64,000 nucleotides of DNA, taken from Gilvimarinus sp. DA14 (lineage in GTDB: Bacteria; Pseudomonadota; Gammaproteobacteria; Pseudomonadales; Cellvibrionaceae). Below the pieces are notes generated by a model. The model saw only the letters and a list, made by a program, of their open reading frames with translations. It did not search any database and was not told the origin of the DNA. The DNA lies in assembly GCF_024204685.1 (NCBI RefSeq), contig NZ_CP100350.1, positions 682,001 through 746,000 of the forward strand, read 5' to 3'. The translations under genes were made by a program, and so were the position numbers. Below are positions 20,504-28,935 of the stretch, piece by piece. The stretch's first letter is position 1. Each line of letters starts with the position of its first letter.

Positions 20504-21265
20504 ATGACCGATGCCATCGAAACTTTACCCGCTGGCTACCAGCCGGAGAATCAACTATTGCAGGATAAAATCATCCTGGTTACAGGCGCCGGCAGCGGTA
20601 TCGGCCGCGTAGCCGCCCTGACTTTTGCCCGCCACGGTGCCACTGTTATTTTGCTAGGGCGCACTCTGCAAAAGCTCGAAGCGGTTTACGATGAAATAGA
20701 GACTGAAAACCTAGCGCAACCGGCAATCTACCCAATGAATTTCGCTGGCGCCAGCGAACATGACTTTACCGAGATGTGCAATATTCTTGAGCAAGAGTTT
20801 GGCCGCCTAGACGGCATTTTGCACAATGCCTCCGAGCTTGGTGATCGCATGCCGCTTAGCGGTTATGCGAGTGATACCTGGAACCGAGTAATGCAGGTAA
20901 ACGTCAATGCACCCTTTATGCTGACCAAGGCGCTGTTGCCGCTATTACAGCGCGCGACCAGCGCCAGCATCGTTTTTACCGGCTCAAGTGTCGGCCGCAA
21001 AGGGCGTGCCTATTGGGGCGCCTACGCTGCCAGCAAAGCCGCACAAGAAAATTTAATGCAAACTCTGGCCGACGAGCTTGAGGACAGCAATATTCGCGTC
21101 AACAGTATCAACCCTGGCGCCACTCGCACCGAGATGCGTGCCGCAGCCTATCCGGCTGAAGATCCAACAACGCTCAAAACCCCGGAAGACTTGATGCCAC
21201 TTTATTTATACTTGATGGGGAAGGACTGTAACGACACCAACGGCAAGCGATTTAACGCCCAGTAA
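20504..21265 (+). CDS. yciK: YciK-family short-chain dehydrogenase/reductase
   Basis: The 253-residue classical SDR has the cofactor motif ILVTGAGSGIGRVAALTFAR, LHNASELGD (an NAG-like motif), and the catalytic Ser, Tyr and Lys in FTGSSVGRKG and YWGAYAASKAA. It matches E. coli YciK, whose physiological substrate is not known to me. I use the ATG at 20504; a TTG at 20492 overlapping the mupP stop would add four residues, and neither has a clear SD. The stop lies only two bases from that of the convergent DUF2802 gene. Confidence 0.9.
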   Translation: MTDAIETLPAGYQPENQLLQDKIILVTGAGSGIGRVAALTFARHGATVILLGRTLQKLEAVYDEIETENLAQPAIYPMNFAGASEHDFTEMCNILEQEFGRLDGILHNASELGDRMPLSGYASDTWNRVMQVNVNAPFMLTKALLPLLQRATSASIVFTGSSVGRKGRAYWGAYAASKAAQENLMQTLADELEDSNIRVNSINPGATRTEMRAAAYPAEDPTTLKTPEDLMPLYLYLMGKDCNDTNGKRFNAQ

Positions 21266-21267
21266 TC

Positions 21268-21651
21268 CTAGCTGGATTTTTTACGCAAGGCGTCGAGTAA
21301 GGAGGCCTCGGCACGGGACAAGCCGCAGCGACTTGCCACTTCGTCTTTATCCAAACCTAAAGACAATAAATGAGTCGCTTCGGTGTAGGGCCGTGTGTTC
21401 GCTGCAACAGCATCACTACTACCTTGGCGCTGCAGCGTTTGCGACTCTTCCATCGCCAAAATTCTTTGCCCCATACCCACCGCACCGGTTCTGAGGCCGC
21501 CTAGATCTTTGGCGAGCCTGGCCAGCTCACTGCGGTCACGACTGACCTGCTTTCGTAACTGCAAGGTTAATACGATAGCCAGCGAAGAAACACCCAGCGC
21601 AAAACTCGCGAGCAACAAGACCAACCAAGGGGCGGCTATCCAATCTGGCAT
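21268..21651 (-). CDS. DUF2802 membrane protein at the end of the chemotaxis operon
   Basis: The 127-residue protein has one N-terminal membrane helix (about residues 7-30), a short coiled-coil stretch rich in R, D, E and L, and a C-terminal helix-turn-helix-like segment (GLDKDEVASRCGLSRAEASLLDAL). This architecture is DUF2802. The gene follows cheW in pseudomonads and related polar flagellates too, so a link to chemoreceptor arrays or flagellar placement is likely, but no function is established that I know of. It is the last gene of the minus-strand flagellar/chemotaxis run. Confidence 0.8.
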   Translation of the reverse strand: MPDWIAAPWLVLLLASFALGVSSLAIVLTLQLRKQVSRDRSELARLAKDLGGLRTGAVGMGQRILAMEESQTLQRQGSSDAVAANTRPYTEATHLLSLGLDKDEVASRCGLSRAEASLLDALRKKSS

Positions 21652-21666
21652 AACAGGTCGCTACCG

Positions 21667-22152
21667 TTAAATTTCGTCCAACTCCGCCCACTCTTCATTG
21701 GTGAGCAGCTTGTTCAATTCGATTAGAATCAATAGTTCATCGTTTTTGTGGCACACGCCCTGAATGAATTTAGCACTTTCTTCATTGCCAACATTGGGCG
21801 CCATTTCTATCTCTGATTGACGCAGATAGACCACCTCGGCAACACTGTCTACCATTATCCCGATTACATGGCTATCGGTTTCAATAATGACGATACGGGT
21901 ATTATCCGTAACTTCCCCGGTAGGCAGCGCGAAACGGTGACGGGTGTCGATAACGGTCACCACGTTGCCGCGCAAGTTGATTATACCCAGAACATAGGCA
22001 GGCGCACCGGGAACAGGCGCAATCTCCGAGTAGCGCAACACTTCCTGCACCTGCATAACGTTAATTCCGTAGGTTTCACCATCTAGGCGAAAAGTCACCC
22101 ACTGCAGCACCGGATCGTCGGCGTTCACATTTTGCTTGGCATTTGTCGCCAT
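21667..22152 (-). CDS. cheW: Chemotaxis coupling protein CheW
   Basis: CheW links chemoreceptors to the CheA kinase in polar arrays. The 161-residue protein is a single CheW SH3-like domain: VTFRLDGETYGINVMQVQEV, then PGAPAYVLGIINLRGNVVTVIDTR, and ending near ILIELNKLLTNEEW. I use the ATG at 22150-22152, which has GAGGA eight bases upstream, instead of an in-frame GTG six codons earlier. It follows parP after a 109-base gap. Confidence 0.95.
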   Translation of the reverse strand: MATNAKQNVNADDPVLQWVTFRLDGETYGINVMQVQEVLRYSEIAPVPGAPAYVLGIINLRGNVVTVIDTRHRFALPTGEVTDNTRIVIIETDSHVIGIMVDSVAEVVYLRQSEIEMAPNVGNEESAKFIQGVCHKNDELLILIELNKLLTNEEWAELDEI

Positions 22153-22261
22153 GGTTTTATCCTCAGTCACAAGGCCCGCAGGCCGCCATATTTATCTTAA
22201 CTGTATTACTCTAGCCGCACTGCCATTTCAGCTATAACTATAGCACTAACAAATGCGCCAA

Positions 22262-23101
22262 CTAGCGGCGGGCATTGCGATCCGCCTTGGTTAGTAATTC
22301 ACCCATCTTAGGAATGTCTAACAGAGCGCACATATGCGCTTTAACCGTGCCGGCCAACCAGGGGCGCTGACTGCGCTCACTACGCCACTTTACATCCTCA
22401 GGATTGAGACGTATGGGCTGCTCTACCTTATCCACCGCCAGCCCCCAAGGCACGCCATTTATCGATATCACATACTTAGCGGTTTGCTCAAACACAGGGT
22501 CATAGCGCTCGGGCATAACAAATTTTGCGGTGTTTATCGTTCGCACCTTTCCTGAGGGTGCTGGTTGCAATCCCATAAACCAGTCCGCCTGACCGAAAAG
22601 GGGCGTCAATTCATCCGTCAGCGGCGTTATTTGGCCCAAGGTAATCAACGGCACCGCCAAAGTCAGCCCGCATACCTTAAACAATAACACCTCAAAATCG
22701 TCTTGTGCCCACTGGGGGCGGCCGTTGGCGGCCCATTGCAATTCTTGTCGAAGCGACTCAGCAGCCTCTTCAGCCACCTGTGCCTCGGGCTCGTCAGCGA
22801 CCACCGGAGGTTCGAGGCTAGGCTCTGACAAGGCACTGGGCTGCTCTGGCAGTGCGACGGCTTCTGCGATTTGCGCCACCGGTGCCTCCACCACTTGAGC
22901 CACCTGCAGCTTGGCGCTGTACAACAGCTTTTGCAGTTGCGCCTTTTTCTCATTTTCCGCGACCTCAGAGGGTAACGGCTCGGAGCTTTTGAGTTTTGGC
23001 TCAGGTTGCCGCGCGGGCTCTGGCCGATCCACTGGAGGCGACCCTGCCTCAAGCAAATCATCCAGGTAATTTTGCAATAGATCATCTGGTTGCGGACTCA
23101 T
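22262..23101 (-). CDS. parP: ParP-like CheW-domain array localisation protein
   Basis: This 279-residue protein has a C-terminal CheW-like domain (about residues 140-275; FEVLLFKVCGLTLAVPLITL, WFMGLQPAPSGKVRTINTA, and VDKVEQPIRL) behind a long Pro/Glu/Ala-rich linker. In Vibrio, ParP of this design ties CheA arrays to the pole through ParC. The N-terminus has a short acidic helix (QPDDLLQNYLDDLLEAG) similar to the motifs repeated in CheA. The ATG overlaps the parC stop (ATGA), and the frame upstream of it runs inside parC and is not coding. Context (parC-parP-cheW) supports the name. Confidence 0.88.
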   Translation of the reverse strand: MSPQPDDLLQNYLDDLLEAGSPPVDRPEPARQPEPKLKSSEPLPSEVAENEKKAQLQKLLYSAKLQVAQVVEAPVAQIAEAVALPEQPSALSEPSLEPPVVADEPEAQVAEEAAESLRQELQWAANGRPQWAQDDFEVLLFKVCGLTLAVPLITLGQITPLTDELTPLFGQADWFMGLQPAPSGKVRTINTAKFVMPERYDPVFEQTAKYVISINGVPWGLAVDKVEQPIRLNPEDVKWRSERSQRPWLAGTVKAHMCALLDIPKMGELLTKADRNARR

Positions 23102-23916
23102 CGCGCCCCCCCGGCGGTTTTTGACCCCGCCTCCACAGCAGCGCTGTCGGGCTGCCTGCGTAACCACTTAAACAATGAGCGATAGGCATCCACACCACGA
23201 CTCGATGGCTCAAATAAATGCGGCGGTACACCGGCTTTACTGGCATCGCGAAACTTTGTGTCAATGGGTATGCGGCCGGGCCAGGTATGTTCGGGATAAT
23301 CGTGGCGAATGGTACGAAACGTACTTACAGAGGCCTGGGTGCGCCGATCGAACATGGAAGGCACAATATGATAGCTGACTTGCCGCTTGTTCGAGCGGAA
23401 CATCATGTTCAGAGTGTTTACCATTCGCTCCAGGCCCTTAAGAGCCAAAAACTCGGTTTGCACCGGAATCACCAGCTCATCGCAAGCGGCGAGTGCATTG
23501 ATCATTAACACGCCCAACAGCGGAGGGGTGTCAATAATAACCAGATCATAGTCGTCCGCCACTGCTGTCAAAGCCTGTTTTACCACCAAACCCAATCCAC
23601 CCTGTCCAGCTGCCTTACGCTCCAGTGTCGCAAGCGCGGTAGATGCGGGCAACAGGTGCAAACCCTGGTATCCGGTGGGCAGGATATTGTCCTGGACCAG
23701 CTTTGCTTCGATCTTTTCACGGGCCATAAAAAGGTTAATGGCGCCCTTGTCCAGGCGGTCTGGGTCTTGACGAAAATAGCTTGTCAGAGAACCGTGAGGG
23801 TCCAAATCGAGCAGCAATACGCGCATGCCCTGCTCTGCCGCTAGACCGGCCAGTGCCACGCTGGTGGTGGTCTTTCCTACACCACCCTTTTGATTTGCCA
23901 CAGTCCAGACTTTCAA
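23098..23916 (-). CDS. parC: ParC, ParA-like ATPase for chemotaxis array positioning
   Basis: The 272-residue protein is a MinD/ParA-type ATPase with a deviant Walker A (NQKGGVGKTTTSVALAGLAA, residues 8-27), a LLLDLDPHGSLTSYF Walker A' region and VIIDTPPLLG Walker B. In Vibrio the ParC ATPase recruits chemotaxis arrays to the pole and segregates them at division; here it sits between motD and parP as in Pseudomonas. It is distinct from the flagellar-number regulator FlhG encoded at 31029-31856. Confidence 0.92.
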   Translation of the reverse strand: MKVWTVANQKGGVGKTTTSVALAGLAAEQGMRVLLLDLDPHGSLTSYFRQDPDRLDKGAINLFMAREKIEAKLVQDNILPTGYQGLHLLPASTALATLERKAAGQGGLGLVVKQALTAVADDYDLVIIDTPPLLGVLMINALAACDELVIPVQTEFLALKGLERMVNTLNMMFRSNKRQVSYHIVPSMFDRRTQASVSTFRTIRHDYPEHTWPGRIPIDTKFRDASKAGVPPHLFEPSSRGVDAYRSLFKWLRRQPDSAAVEAGSKTAGGAR

Positions 23917-23943
23917 TCTCTGCCCTCAATAAACCTTACGCTA

Positions 23944-24840
23944 TTACTCCGCCGTACCATTGCGAGGCAACTCCGGATCACTACTAAACAACAAATTTCC
24001 ATTGCCGGTTTCTACCGCTTGAATGTCGCTATCAGCGTTATCGGCATTTCGCCCGGTTTCTTCAACTTCGACTGCAGTCGACGCAGACGCACCTGTCAAT
24101 TGATTCAATTGCCGCTTTGGCCTTGCGCGCTGATCTCTGGCGATCATTATCGCTACGCGACGGTTTTGCGCTCGGCCCTGTTCCGTTTGATTGGATGCCA
24201 CAGGCTGAAACTCCCCATAGCCTACCGCCGCCAACCGACTTGGCTCGACGCCCTCTAGCGCCATCCATTTGACGATCGCACTGGCCCGAGCCGCCGACAA
24301 CTCCCAATTACTGGGATACTGAGCGGTCTGAATGGGAACATTGTCAGTAAATCCCTCAATTTGTACCGGATTATCGGTTTGCAGCAAAATATCGGCCACT
24401 GTCGAAAATATTTCCTGTGCCTGGCCGCTGACGTCGGCGCTGCCAGATGCAAACAGGATACTGTCTCGAAGCTCTATCTGTAGCCACATCTCATTGCTCG
24501 AGATTTGCATCAGCCTGTTATCGATCAAGTCAGCGAACTCCTGGCGAAACTGTCGCTCAAGCTGCGGCAAATTACCTCGGGACTCGGACATCTCGGTGGT
24601 TCTGATGTCAAGCGCTGAGCTACGCGAGGGCGTGCCCATTTGAATCGGTCGGCTGGACTTCGGCACGGGCTTAAAAGCCTCCTCCAGCGTTGACGATAAA
24701 ACTCGGTACTTACTCTCGTTAACCTGCGAGATGGAGTACATCACCACAAAAAAAGCAAATAGCAAGGTAATAAAATCAGCGTAGGAAACCAGCCAGCGCT
24801 CGTGGTTAATTTTTAATTCTGAAGAGCGACGCCGGGGCAT
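23944..24840 (-). CDS. motD: Flagellar stator protein MotD (MotB family)
   Basis: MotD anchors the MotCD stator to peptidoglycan. The 298-residue protein has one N-terminal membrane helix carrying the proton-path aspartate (VSYADFITLLFAFFVVMYSI, residues 18-37), a plug/linker, and an OmpA-like peptidoglycan-binding domain (about 135-240; GFTDNVPIQTAQYPSNWELS, ARASAIVKWM, VGYGEFQPVASNQTEQGRAQ). The conserved Asp suggests proton drive. It lies two bases after motC, so the stator pair is coupled. Confidence 0.94.
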   Translation of the reverse strand: MPRRRSSELKINHERWLVSYADFITLLFAFFVVMYSISQVNESKYRVLSSTLEEAFKPVPKSSRPIQMGTPSRSSALDIRTTEMSESRGNLPQLERQFRQEFADLIDNRLMQISSNEMWLQIELRDSILFASGSADVSGQAQEIFSTVADILLQTDNPVQIEGFTDNVPIQTAQYPSNWELSAARASAIVKWMALEGVEPSRLAAVGYGEFQPVASNQTEQGRAQNRRVAIMIARDQRARPKRQLNQLTGASASTAVEVEETGRNADNADSDIQAVETGNGNLLFSSDPELPRNGTAE

Positions 24841-24842
24841 AA

Positions 24843-25583
24843 CTAACGCAGATAACCGTTCAGTTTTATTTCAATGGCCTTGGGGTTCTCTCCATCGGCC
24901 ACACCCATACACCCCTCAATAAACAACTCGTGATAGCGTATATCCCGGTCAACGCATTGGCGGAGTTTGTTGGCAACAGGCAACAAAAACAAGTTCGCCA
25001 AAGCAACCCCGTAAATAGTCGCCACAAAGGCCACGGCAATACCCGGACCTAGCTGCTCAGGGTCAGCCAAATTACTCATCACATGAATTAACCCCATAAC
25101 CGCGCCGATGATACCGATGGTGGGCGCGTAACCACCCATGCTTTCATAGACGCGCACAGCATCCATCTGGCGTTGCTCATGCAGCAGCATGTCTGCCTCA
25201 AGAACCCGGCGAATAGTATCTGGTGTACTGCCATCCACCATAAGCTCCAGCGCCTTGCGGGCAAACTCATCACGCTCTTCATCCGCGACCCGCTCAAGCC
25301 CCAACAAGCCTTCCTTGCGCGCCACCTCAGACCAGCCAATGACTTTTTTTACTCCGGCGCGAAAATCGATTGATGGCGGGCGAAACACCCAGGAAAACAT
25401 CGACATTGAGCGCTGCAGACAATCTTTTGGCGTTTGCAGCATAGCCGCACCAACAGTGCCGCCAAACACAATCAAAGCAGCGGGCAGGTTAACCAGCGAT
25501 GATAGCGAGCCACCTTCGATAAAGTTGCCACCGATGATCGCGGCAAAACCTAGAATAACGCCGATTATGCTGAGCAAATCCAT
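24843..25583 (-). CDS. motC: Flagellar stator protein MotC (MotA family)
   Basis: MotC forms the ion channel ring of the stator around MotD. The 246-residue protein has four predicted membrane segments (about residues 3-22, 30-50, 150-170 and 180-200), with a large cytoplasmic loop between helices 2 and 3 containing the charged ARKEGLLGLERVADEERDEF region that contacts FliG. PTIGIIGAVMGLIHVMSNL matches the MotA-family third helix. Its start overlaps the cheB stop by one base (TGATG). Confidence 0.94.
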   Translation of the reverse strand: MDLLSIIGVILGFAAIIGGNFIEGGSLSSLVNLPAALIVFGGTVGAAMLQTPKDCLQRSMSMFSWVFRPPSIDFRAGVKKVIGWSEVARKEGLLGLERVADEERDEFARKALELMVDGSTPDTIRRVLEADMLLHEQRQMDAVRVYESMGGYAPTIGIIGAVMGLIHVMSNLADPEQLGPGIAVAFVATIYGVALANLFLLPVANKLRQCVDRDIRYHELFIEGCMGVADGENPKAIEIKLNGYLR

Positions 25584-26668
25584 CAGCGCACCTCGGTTGC
25601 GATTGCCGGTCCAATTTCTTTTAGGGGTAGAACCTTGTCGGTCAGGTTAGCCCGCGCAACCGCCATCGGCATGCCGTAGATAACGCAGCTGGCTTGATCC
25701 TGACTCCAGATGCTGGCCCCGCGTTGTTTTAAGAGCTCTGCCCCCTTACAGCCATCCGAACCCATCCCGGTCAATACAATACCCAGCACTCTATTGCCAT
25801 AGGCATTTGCGGCGGACCCAAAGGTAATATCCAAACTGGGTTTGTAATTTACCCGCGCATCGTCGGGTACCACTCTTACCTGGCCGGTGCCGCGCTTATC
25901 CAGCATAAGTTGCTTGCCGCCCGGAGCCAAAAGCGCAAGACCGGGCCGCAAGATGTCCCCATCAACGGCTTCACGTACCTCGATGGCGCACTGTTTATTC
26001 AAACGCTCGGCGAACGCCTTGGTAAAATTTTCGGGCATGTGCTGTACAAGCAAAATAGGTACAGCAAAGCGGGCCGGCAACTTAGTCAGAACCTCGGTCA
26101 GCGCCACGGGCCCACCCGTTGACGCGCCAATAATTACGACACTGGGTTTTATCGCGGAGCGAGCGGGTGAAACTGCATGTCTGGGTGGTGGTGTGGCGGC
26201 CGACCTGTGCGTACGAGTAAAATCGACTTCCGGTTCTGGAGCTTTCTTTTCAACGCTAGGCGTTGGGCCTTTCTGCCCGGCCAGAGTCAATAGACGTTCG
26301 TGCAGTTTTTGCGTTAACCCAATGGAGTTGCGCGAAACTTCGGCAAAGTCTTTGGGAATAAAATCCAAAGCACCGGCGGCAAGGGCATCCAAGGTTATTC
26401 TTGCGCCCTCATACGTAAGCGACGAAAACATCAGTATCGGTGTCGGATTGTCCGCCATAATGTGCCTTACAGCGGTCACACCATCCATCACCGGCATTTC
26501 AAAATCCATGGTGATGATGTCTGGCTTCAGTTGTTTGGCTTTTTCAACACCTTCGCGACCGTTGCTGGCCACGCCAATCACTTGCAGGTTCGCATTCTGA
26601 CCGATTATTTCTTTTAAGCGGGTCTGAAAAAAGTGCGAATCATCGACAATTAGGACCCGTACGGGCAT
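25583..26668 (-). CDS. cheB: Chemotaxis response regulator protein-glutamate methylesterase
   Basis: CheB removes methyl groups from, and deamidates, chemoreceptors when phosphorylated by CheA. The 361-residue protein has an N-terminal receiver domain (phospho-acceptor in DIITMDFEMPVMDG, about Asp56) and a C-terminal methylesterase domain (about 170-358) with the catalytic Ser in GASTGGPVALTEVL, the His in VQHMPENFTKAFAERL, and the Asp in VLTGMGSDGCKGAELLKQ. The matching methyltransferase cheR is not in this window. Confidence 0.96.
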   Translation of the reverse strand: MPVRVLIVDDSHFFQTRLKEIIGQNANLQVIGVASNGREGVEKAKQLKPDIITMDFEMPVMDGVTAVRHIMADNPTPILMFSSLTYEGARITLDALAAGALDFIPKDFAEVSRNSIGLTQKLHERLLTLAGQKGPTPSVEKKAPEPEVDFTRTHRSAATPPPRHAVSPARSAIKPSVVIIGASTGGPVALTEVLTKLPARFAVPILLVQHMPENFTKAFAERLNKQCAIEVREAVDGDILRPGLALLAPGGKQLMLDKRGTGQVRVVPDDARVNYKPSLDITFGSAANAYGNRVLGIVLTGMGSDGCKGAELLKQRGASIWSQDQASCVIYGMPMAVARANLTDKVLPLKEIGPAIATEVR

Positions 26669-26698
26669 GTCTGCTCTCCAATTATTTTATGGCGTTTT

Positions 26699-28924
26699 CT
26701 ACGCCCCCGCCGAATAATGTTTTAGCAAACTGGGCACATCCAGTATGAGCGCAATTGTGCCATCACCGGTGATGGTAGCACCTGCCATGCCCGGCGTGCC
26801 TTGCAACATTTTACCCAGCGGCTTAATGACCACCTCTTCTTGCCCGATAAGCTGGTCTACGACGAATCCCACCCGGCGGGTCCCCACAGAGACAATAACC
26901 ACATGCCCTTCCTGCATGGATTTTGCCGAGACATACTCACCGGCAACAAGCCAGTTTTTCAAATAGAAAATGGGGATCGCCTGATCACGCACGGCAACAC
27001 ATTCTTGACCATCTACGATATGAGTTTTCCGCAAATCCATATGGAAAATTTCGTTGACACTCACCAACGGCAAGGCAAATGTCTGACGCGCCAACATAAT
27101 CATCAGGGTTGGCATAATCGCCAGAGTCAAAGGTACTTTAATGTTAAATCGCGTTCCTTCTCCCATGGTTGATTGTATTTCTATGGAACCATTGAGCTGA
27201 GTAATCTTGGTTTTCACCACATCCATGCCTACCCCGCGACCGGAGACATCGGAGATTTCTTTCTTGGTAGAAAAACCCGGCGCGAAAATTAAATCGAAGG
27301 CTTCGCTATCCGAAAAGCGCTGCACCGTATCTTCATCAAACAACCCTTTGTCGACGGCAATCTGACGCAACTTGTCGGGATCCATACCGGCGCCGTCGTC
27401 AGTGATAGACAAAAGTATATGATCGCCCTCTTGTTCCGCAGCAAGCACCACCCGGCCCTGACGAGGTTTGCCGTTGGCCTCGCGCACCTCTGGCAACTCA
27501 ATGCCATGATCCACCGAGTTGCGCACCAAATGCACCAGTGGGTCGGCAAGCGCTTCGACTAAGTTTTTATCCAGATCTGTCTCTTCACCCACCAGCTCAA
27601 GGTTGATGTCTTTTTTCAGGTTGCGCGCCAAATCCCTGACTACGCGAGGAAAGCGACCGAATACTTTTTTAATCGGTTGCATCCGGGTTTTCATTACAGA
27701 GGTTTGTAAATCAGCGGTTACTACATCCAAGTTGCCGACGGCCTTGCTGAGCGCTTCATTTTGCGCACTGTCACCCAGGCGCACCAGGCGATTGCGCACC
27801 AACACCAGCTCGCCCACCATATTCATGATTTCATCCAGGCGCTGAGTATCAACCCGCACCGTGGCCTCCACCTGAGGTCCCGCTTCGCGCTCAGCGCGCG
27901 GCTTTGCCGCAGCGGCAGAAGCTGCCTGAGGTGCGGACGATGGCTTTGGCTGCGCCGCGGGTGAGGCTTCTGCACTTGCCGCCTTTGGGCTCTGCGCTAA
28001 CGACTCGCTGGGTTCGGATGCGGCGGGAGCACTAGCGGTGGCCTCACCCTGAACACTGGGCCCTTTACCTTTACCATGGAGTTGATCCAGCAGCGCTTCG
28101 AATTCGTCGTCGGAGATATTGTCCTGATCAGCTTTTGTGTCAGCCGCAGCTGGCTCGCTTGGCTTTGCCACGGCGCCGGCCGGACCTTTGCCCGCACCGT
28201 GTAATTCGTCGAGTAAAGCTTCAAATTCATCGTCACTGATGTCGTCGCTGGCATTTGTCCCAGCAGCAGGCGGAGCGCTCTTTCCGGGTGCCTTACCTTC
28301 ACCGTGAATCTGATCCAGCAAAGCTTCAAATTCATCTTCCGAAATGTCATCGCCAGCGCCGGAGGCCGGCTCACCGGTGTTTGCACCAGGCGAGAGCGCA
28401 TCCAGCAAATCGTTAAATTCCTGATCAGTAATATCACTGCCGCCGCGAACTGTAGCAGGCTCAGTTTCAGGGGACGCTTGTGGCTCAGGCGCGGGGGGAG
28501 ATTCAGCCGCTGGCTGTGGGGTCGCCTGCAGATCTTCACAGGCCACCAGGCGTTCAAGGGTGTGAATTAATTCAGGCTCGGGGGGGGAGATGGGCTCGCG
28601 ATGAGACACTTGATCGAACTGCTGGTTAACAACATCCAAAGCCTGGAGTACGACATCCATCAACTCTGGGGTTACTTGTCGCTTGCCATTGCGCAGAATA
28701 TCAAACAAATTTTCAGTGACATGGCAGCACTCAACCATGGCCGTAAGCTGAAGAAAGCCCGCACCGCCTTTTACTGTGTGAAAGCCGCGAAAAATAGCAT
28801 TAAGAAGATCTTTATCTTCGGGCCGGCGTTCCAGCTCCACCAGCTGCTCGGAGAGATTTTCAAGAATCTCACCGGCCTCGACCAGAAAATCCTGGAGAAT
28901 ATCTTCATCATCACCGAAACCCAT
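26699..28924 (-). CDS. cheA: Chemotaxis histidine kinase CheA with a repeat-bearing linker
   Basis: CheA autophosphorylates and passes phosphate to CheY and CheB. In the 741-residue protein, P1 (residues 1 to about 105) has the phospho-histidine at 49 (FRGFHTVKGGAGFLQL). P3 starts near 355 (VDTQRLDEIMNMVGELVLVR). The P4 kinase domain has LVHLVRNSVDHGIE, TDDGAGMD and GRGVGMDVV. The CheW-like P5 covers about 600-741. No P2 domain is recognisable between P1 and P3; residues 163-290 instead hold four copies of an acidic helical motif (ISDDEFEALLDQLHGKGKGP type), and then an Ala/Pro/Ser-rich tail to about 350. Pseudomonas-type CheA proteins also have long linkers. Confidence 0.97.
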   Translation of the reverse strand: MGFGDDEDILQDFLVEAGEILENLSEQLVELERRPEDKDLLNAIFRGFHTVKGGAGFLQLTAMVECCHVTENLFDILRNGKRQVTPELMDVVLQALDVVNQQFDQVSHREPISPPEPELIHTLERLVACEDLQATPQPAAESPPAPEPQASPETEPATVRGGSDITDQEFNDLLDALSPGANTGEPASGAGDDISEDEFEALLDQIHGEGKAPGKSAPPAAGTNASDDISDDEFEALLDELHGAGKGPAGAVAKPSEPAAADTKADQDNISDDEFEALLDQLHGKGKGPSVQGEATASAPAASEPSESLAQSPKAASAEASPAAQPKPSSAPQAASAAAAKPRAEREAGPQVEATVRVDTQRLDEIMNMVGELVLVRNRLVRLGDSAQNEALSKAVGNLDVVTADLQTSVMKTRMQPIKKVFGRFPRVVRDLARNLKKDINLELVGEETDLDKNLVEALADPLVHLVRNSVDHGIELPEVREANGKPRQGRVVLAAEQEGDHILLSITDDGAGMDPDKLRQIAVDKGLFDEDTVQRFSDSEAFDLIFAPGFSTKKEISDVSGRGVGMDVVKTKITQLNGSIEIQSTMGEGTRFNIKVPLTLAIMPTLMIMLARQTFALPLVSVNEIFHMDLRKTHIVDGQECVAVRDQAIPIFYLKNWLVAGEYVSAKSMQEGHVVIVSVGTRRVGFVVDQLIGQEEVVIKPLGKMLQGTPGMAGATITGDGTIALILDVPSLLKHYSAGA
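28055..28438 (-). repeat. Four tandem acidic-helix motifs in the CheA linker (protein-level repeat)
   Basis: The encoded copies begin near CheA residues 164, 192, 228 and 269: DITDQEFNDLLDAL, DISEDEFEALLDQIHGEGKA, DISDDEFEALLDELHGAGKG and NISDDEFEALLDQLHGKGKG. Spacing is about 28-41 residues and the spacers are Ala/Gly/Pro rich. The DNA copies use different synonymous codons, so the similarity is maintained at the protein level and is not a recent DNA duplication. The core E-[FI]-[ED]-A-L-L is shared with the FliM N-terminus. Confidence 0.9.
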
Positions 28925-28935
28925 GCACTATTCCT

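Noticed and set aside
25887-26600. 237-codon open frame on the plus strand opposite cheB
   Set aside because: Antisense to a well-conserved two-domain CheB; low-complexity Ser/Ala/Thr sequence without any domain.
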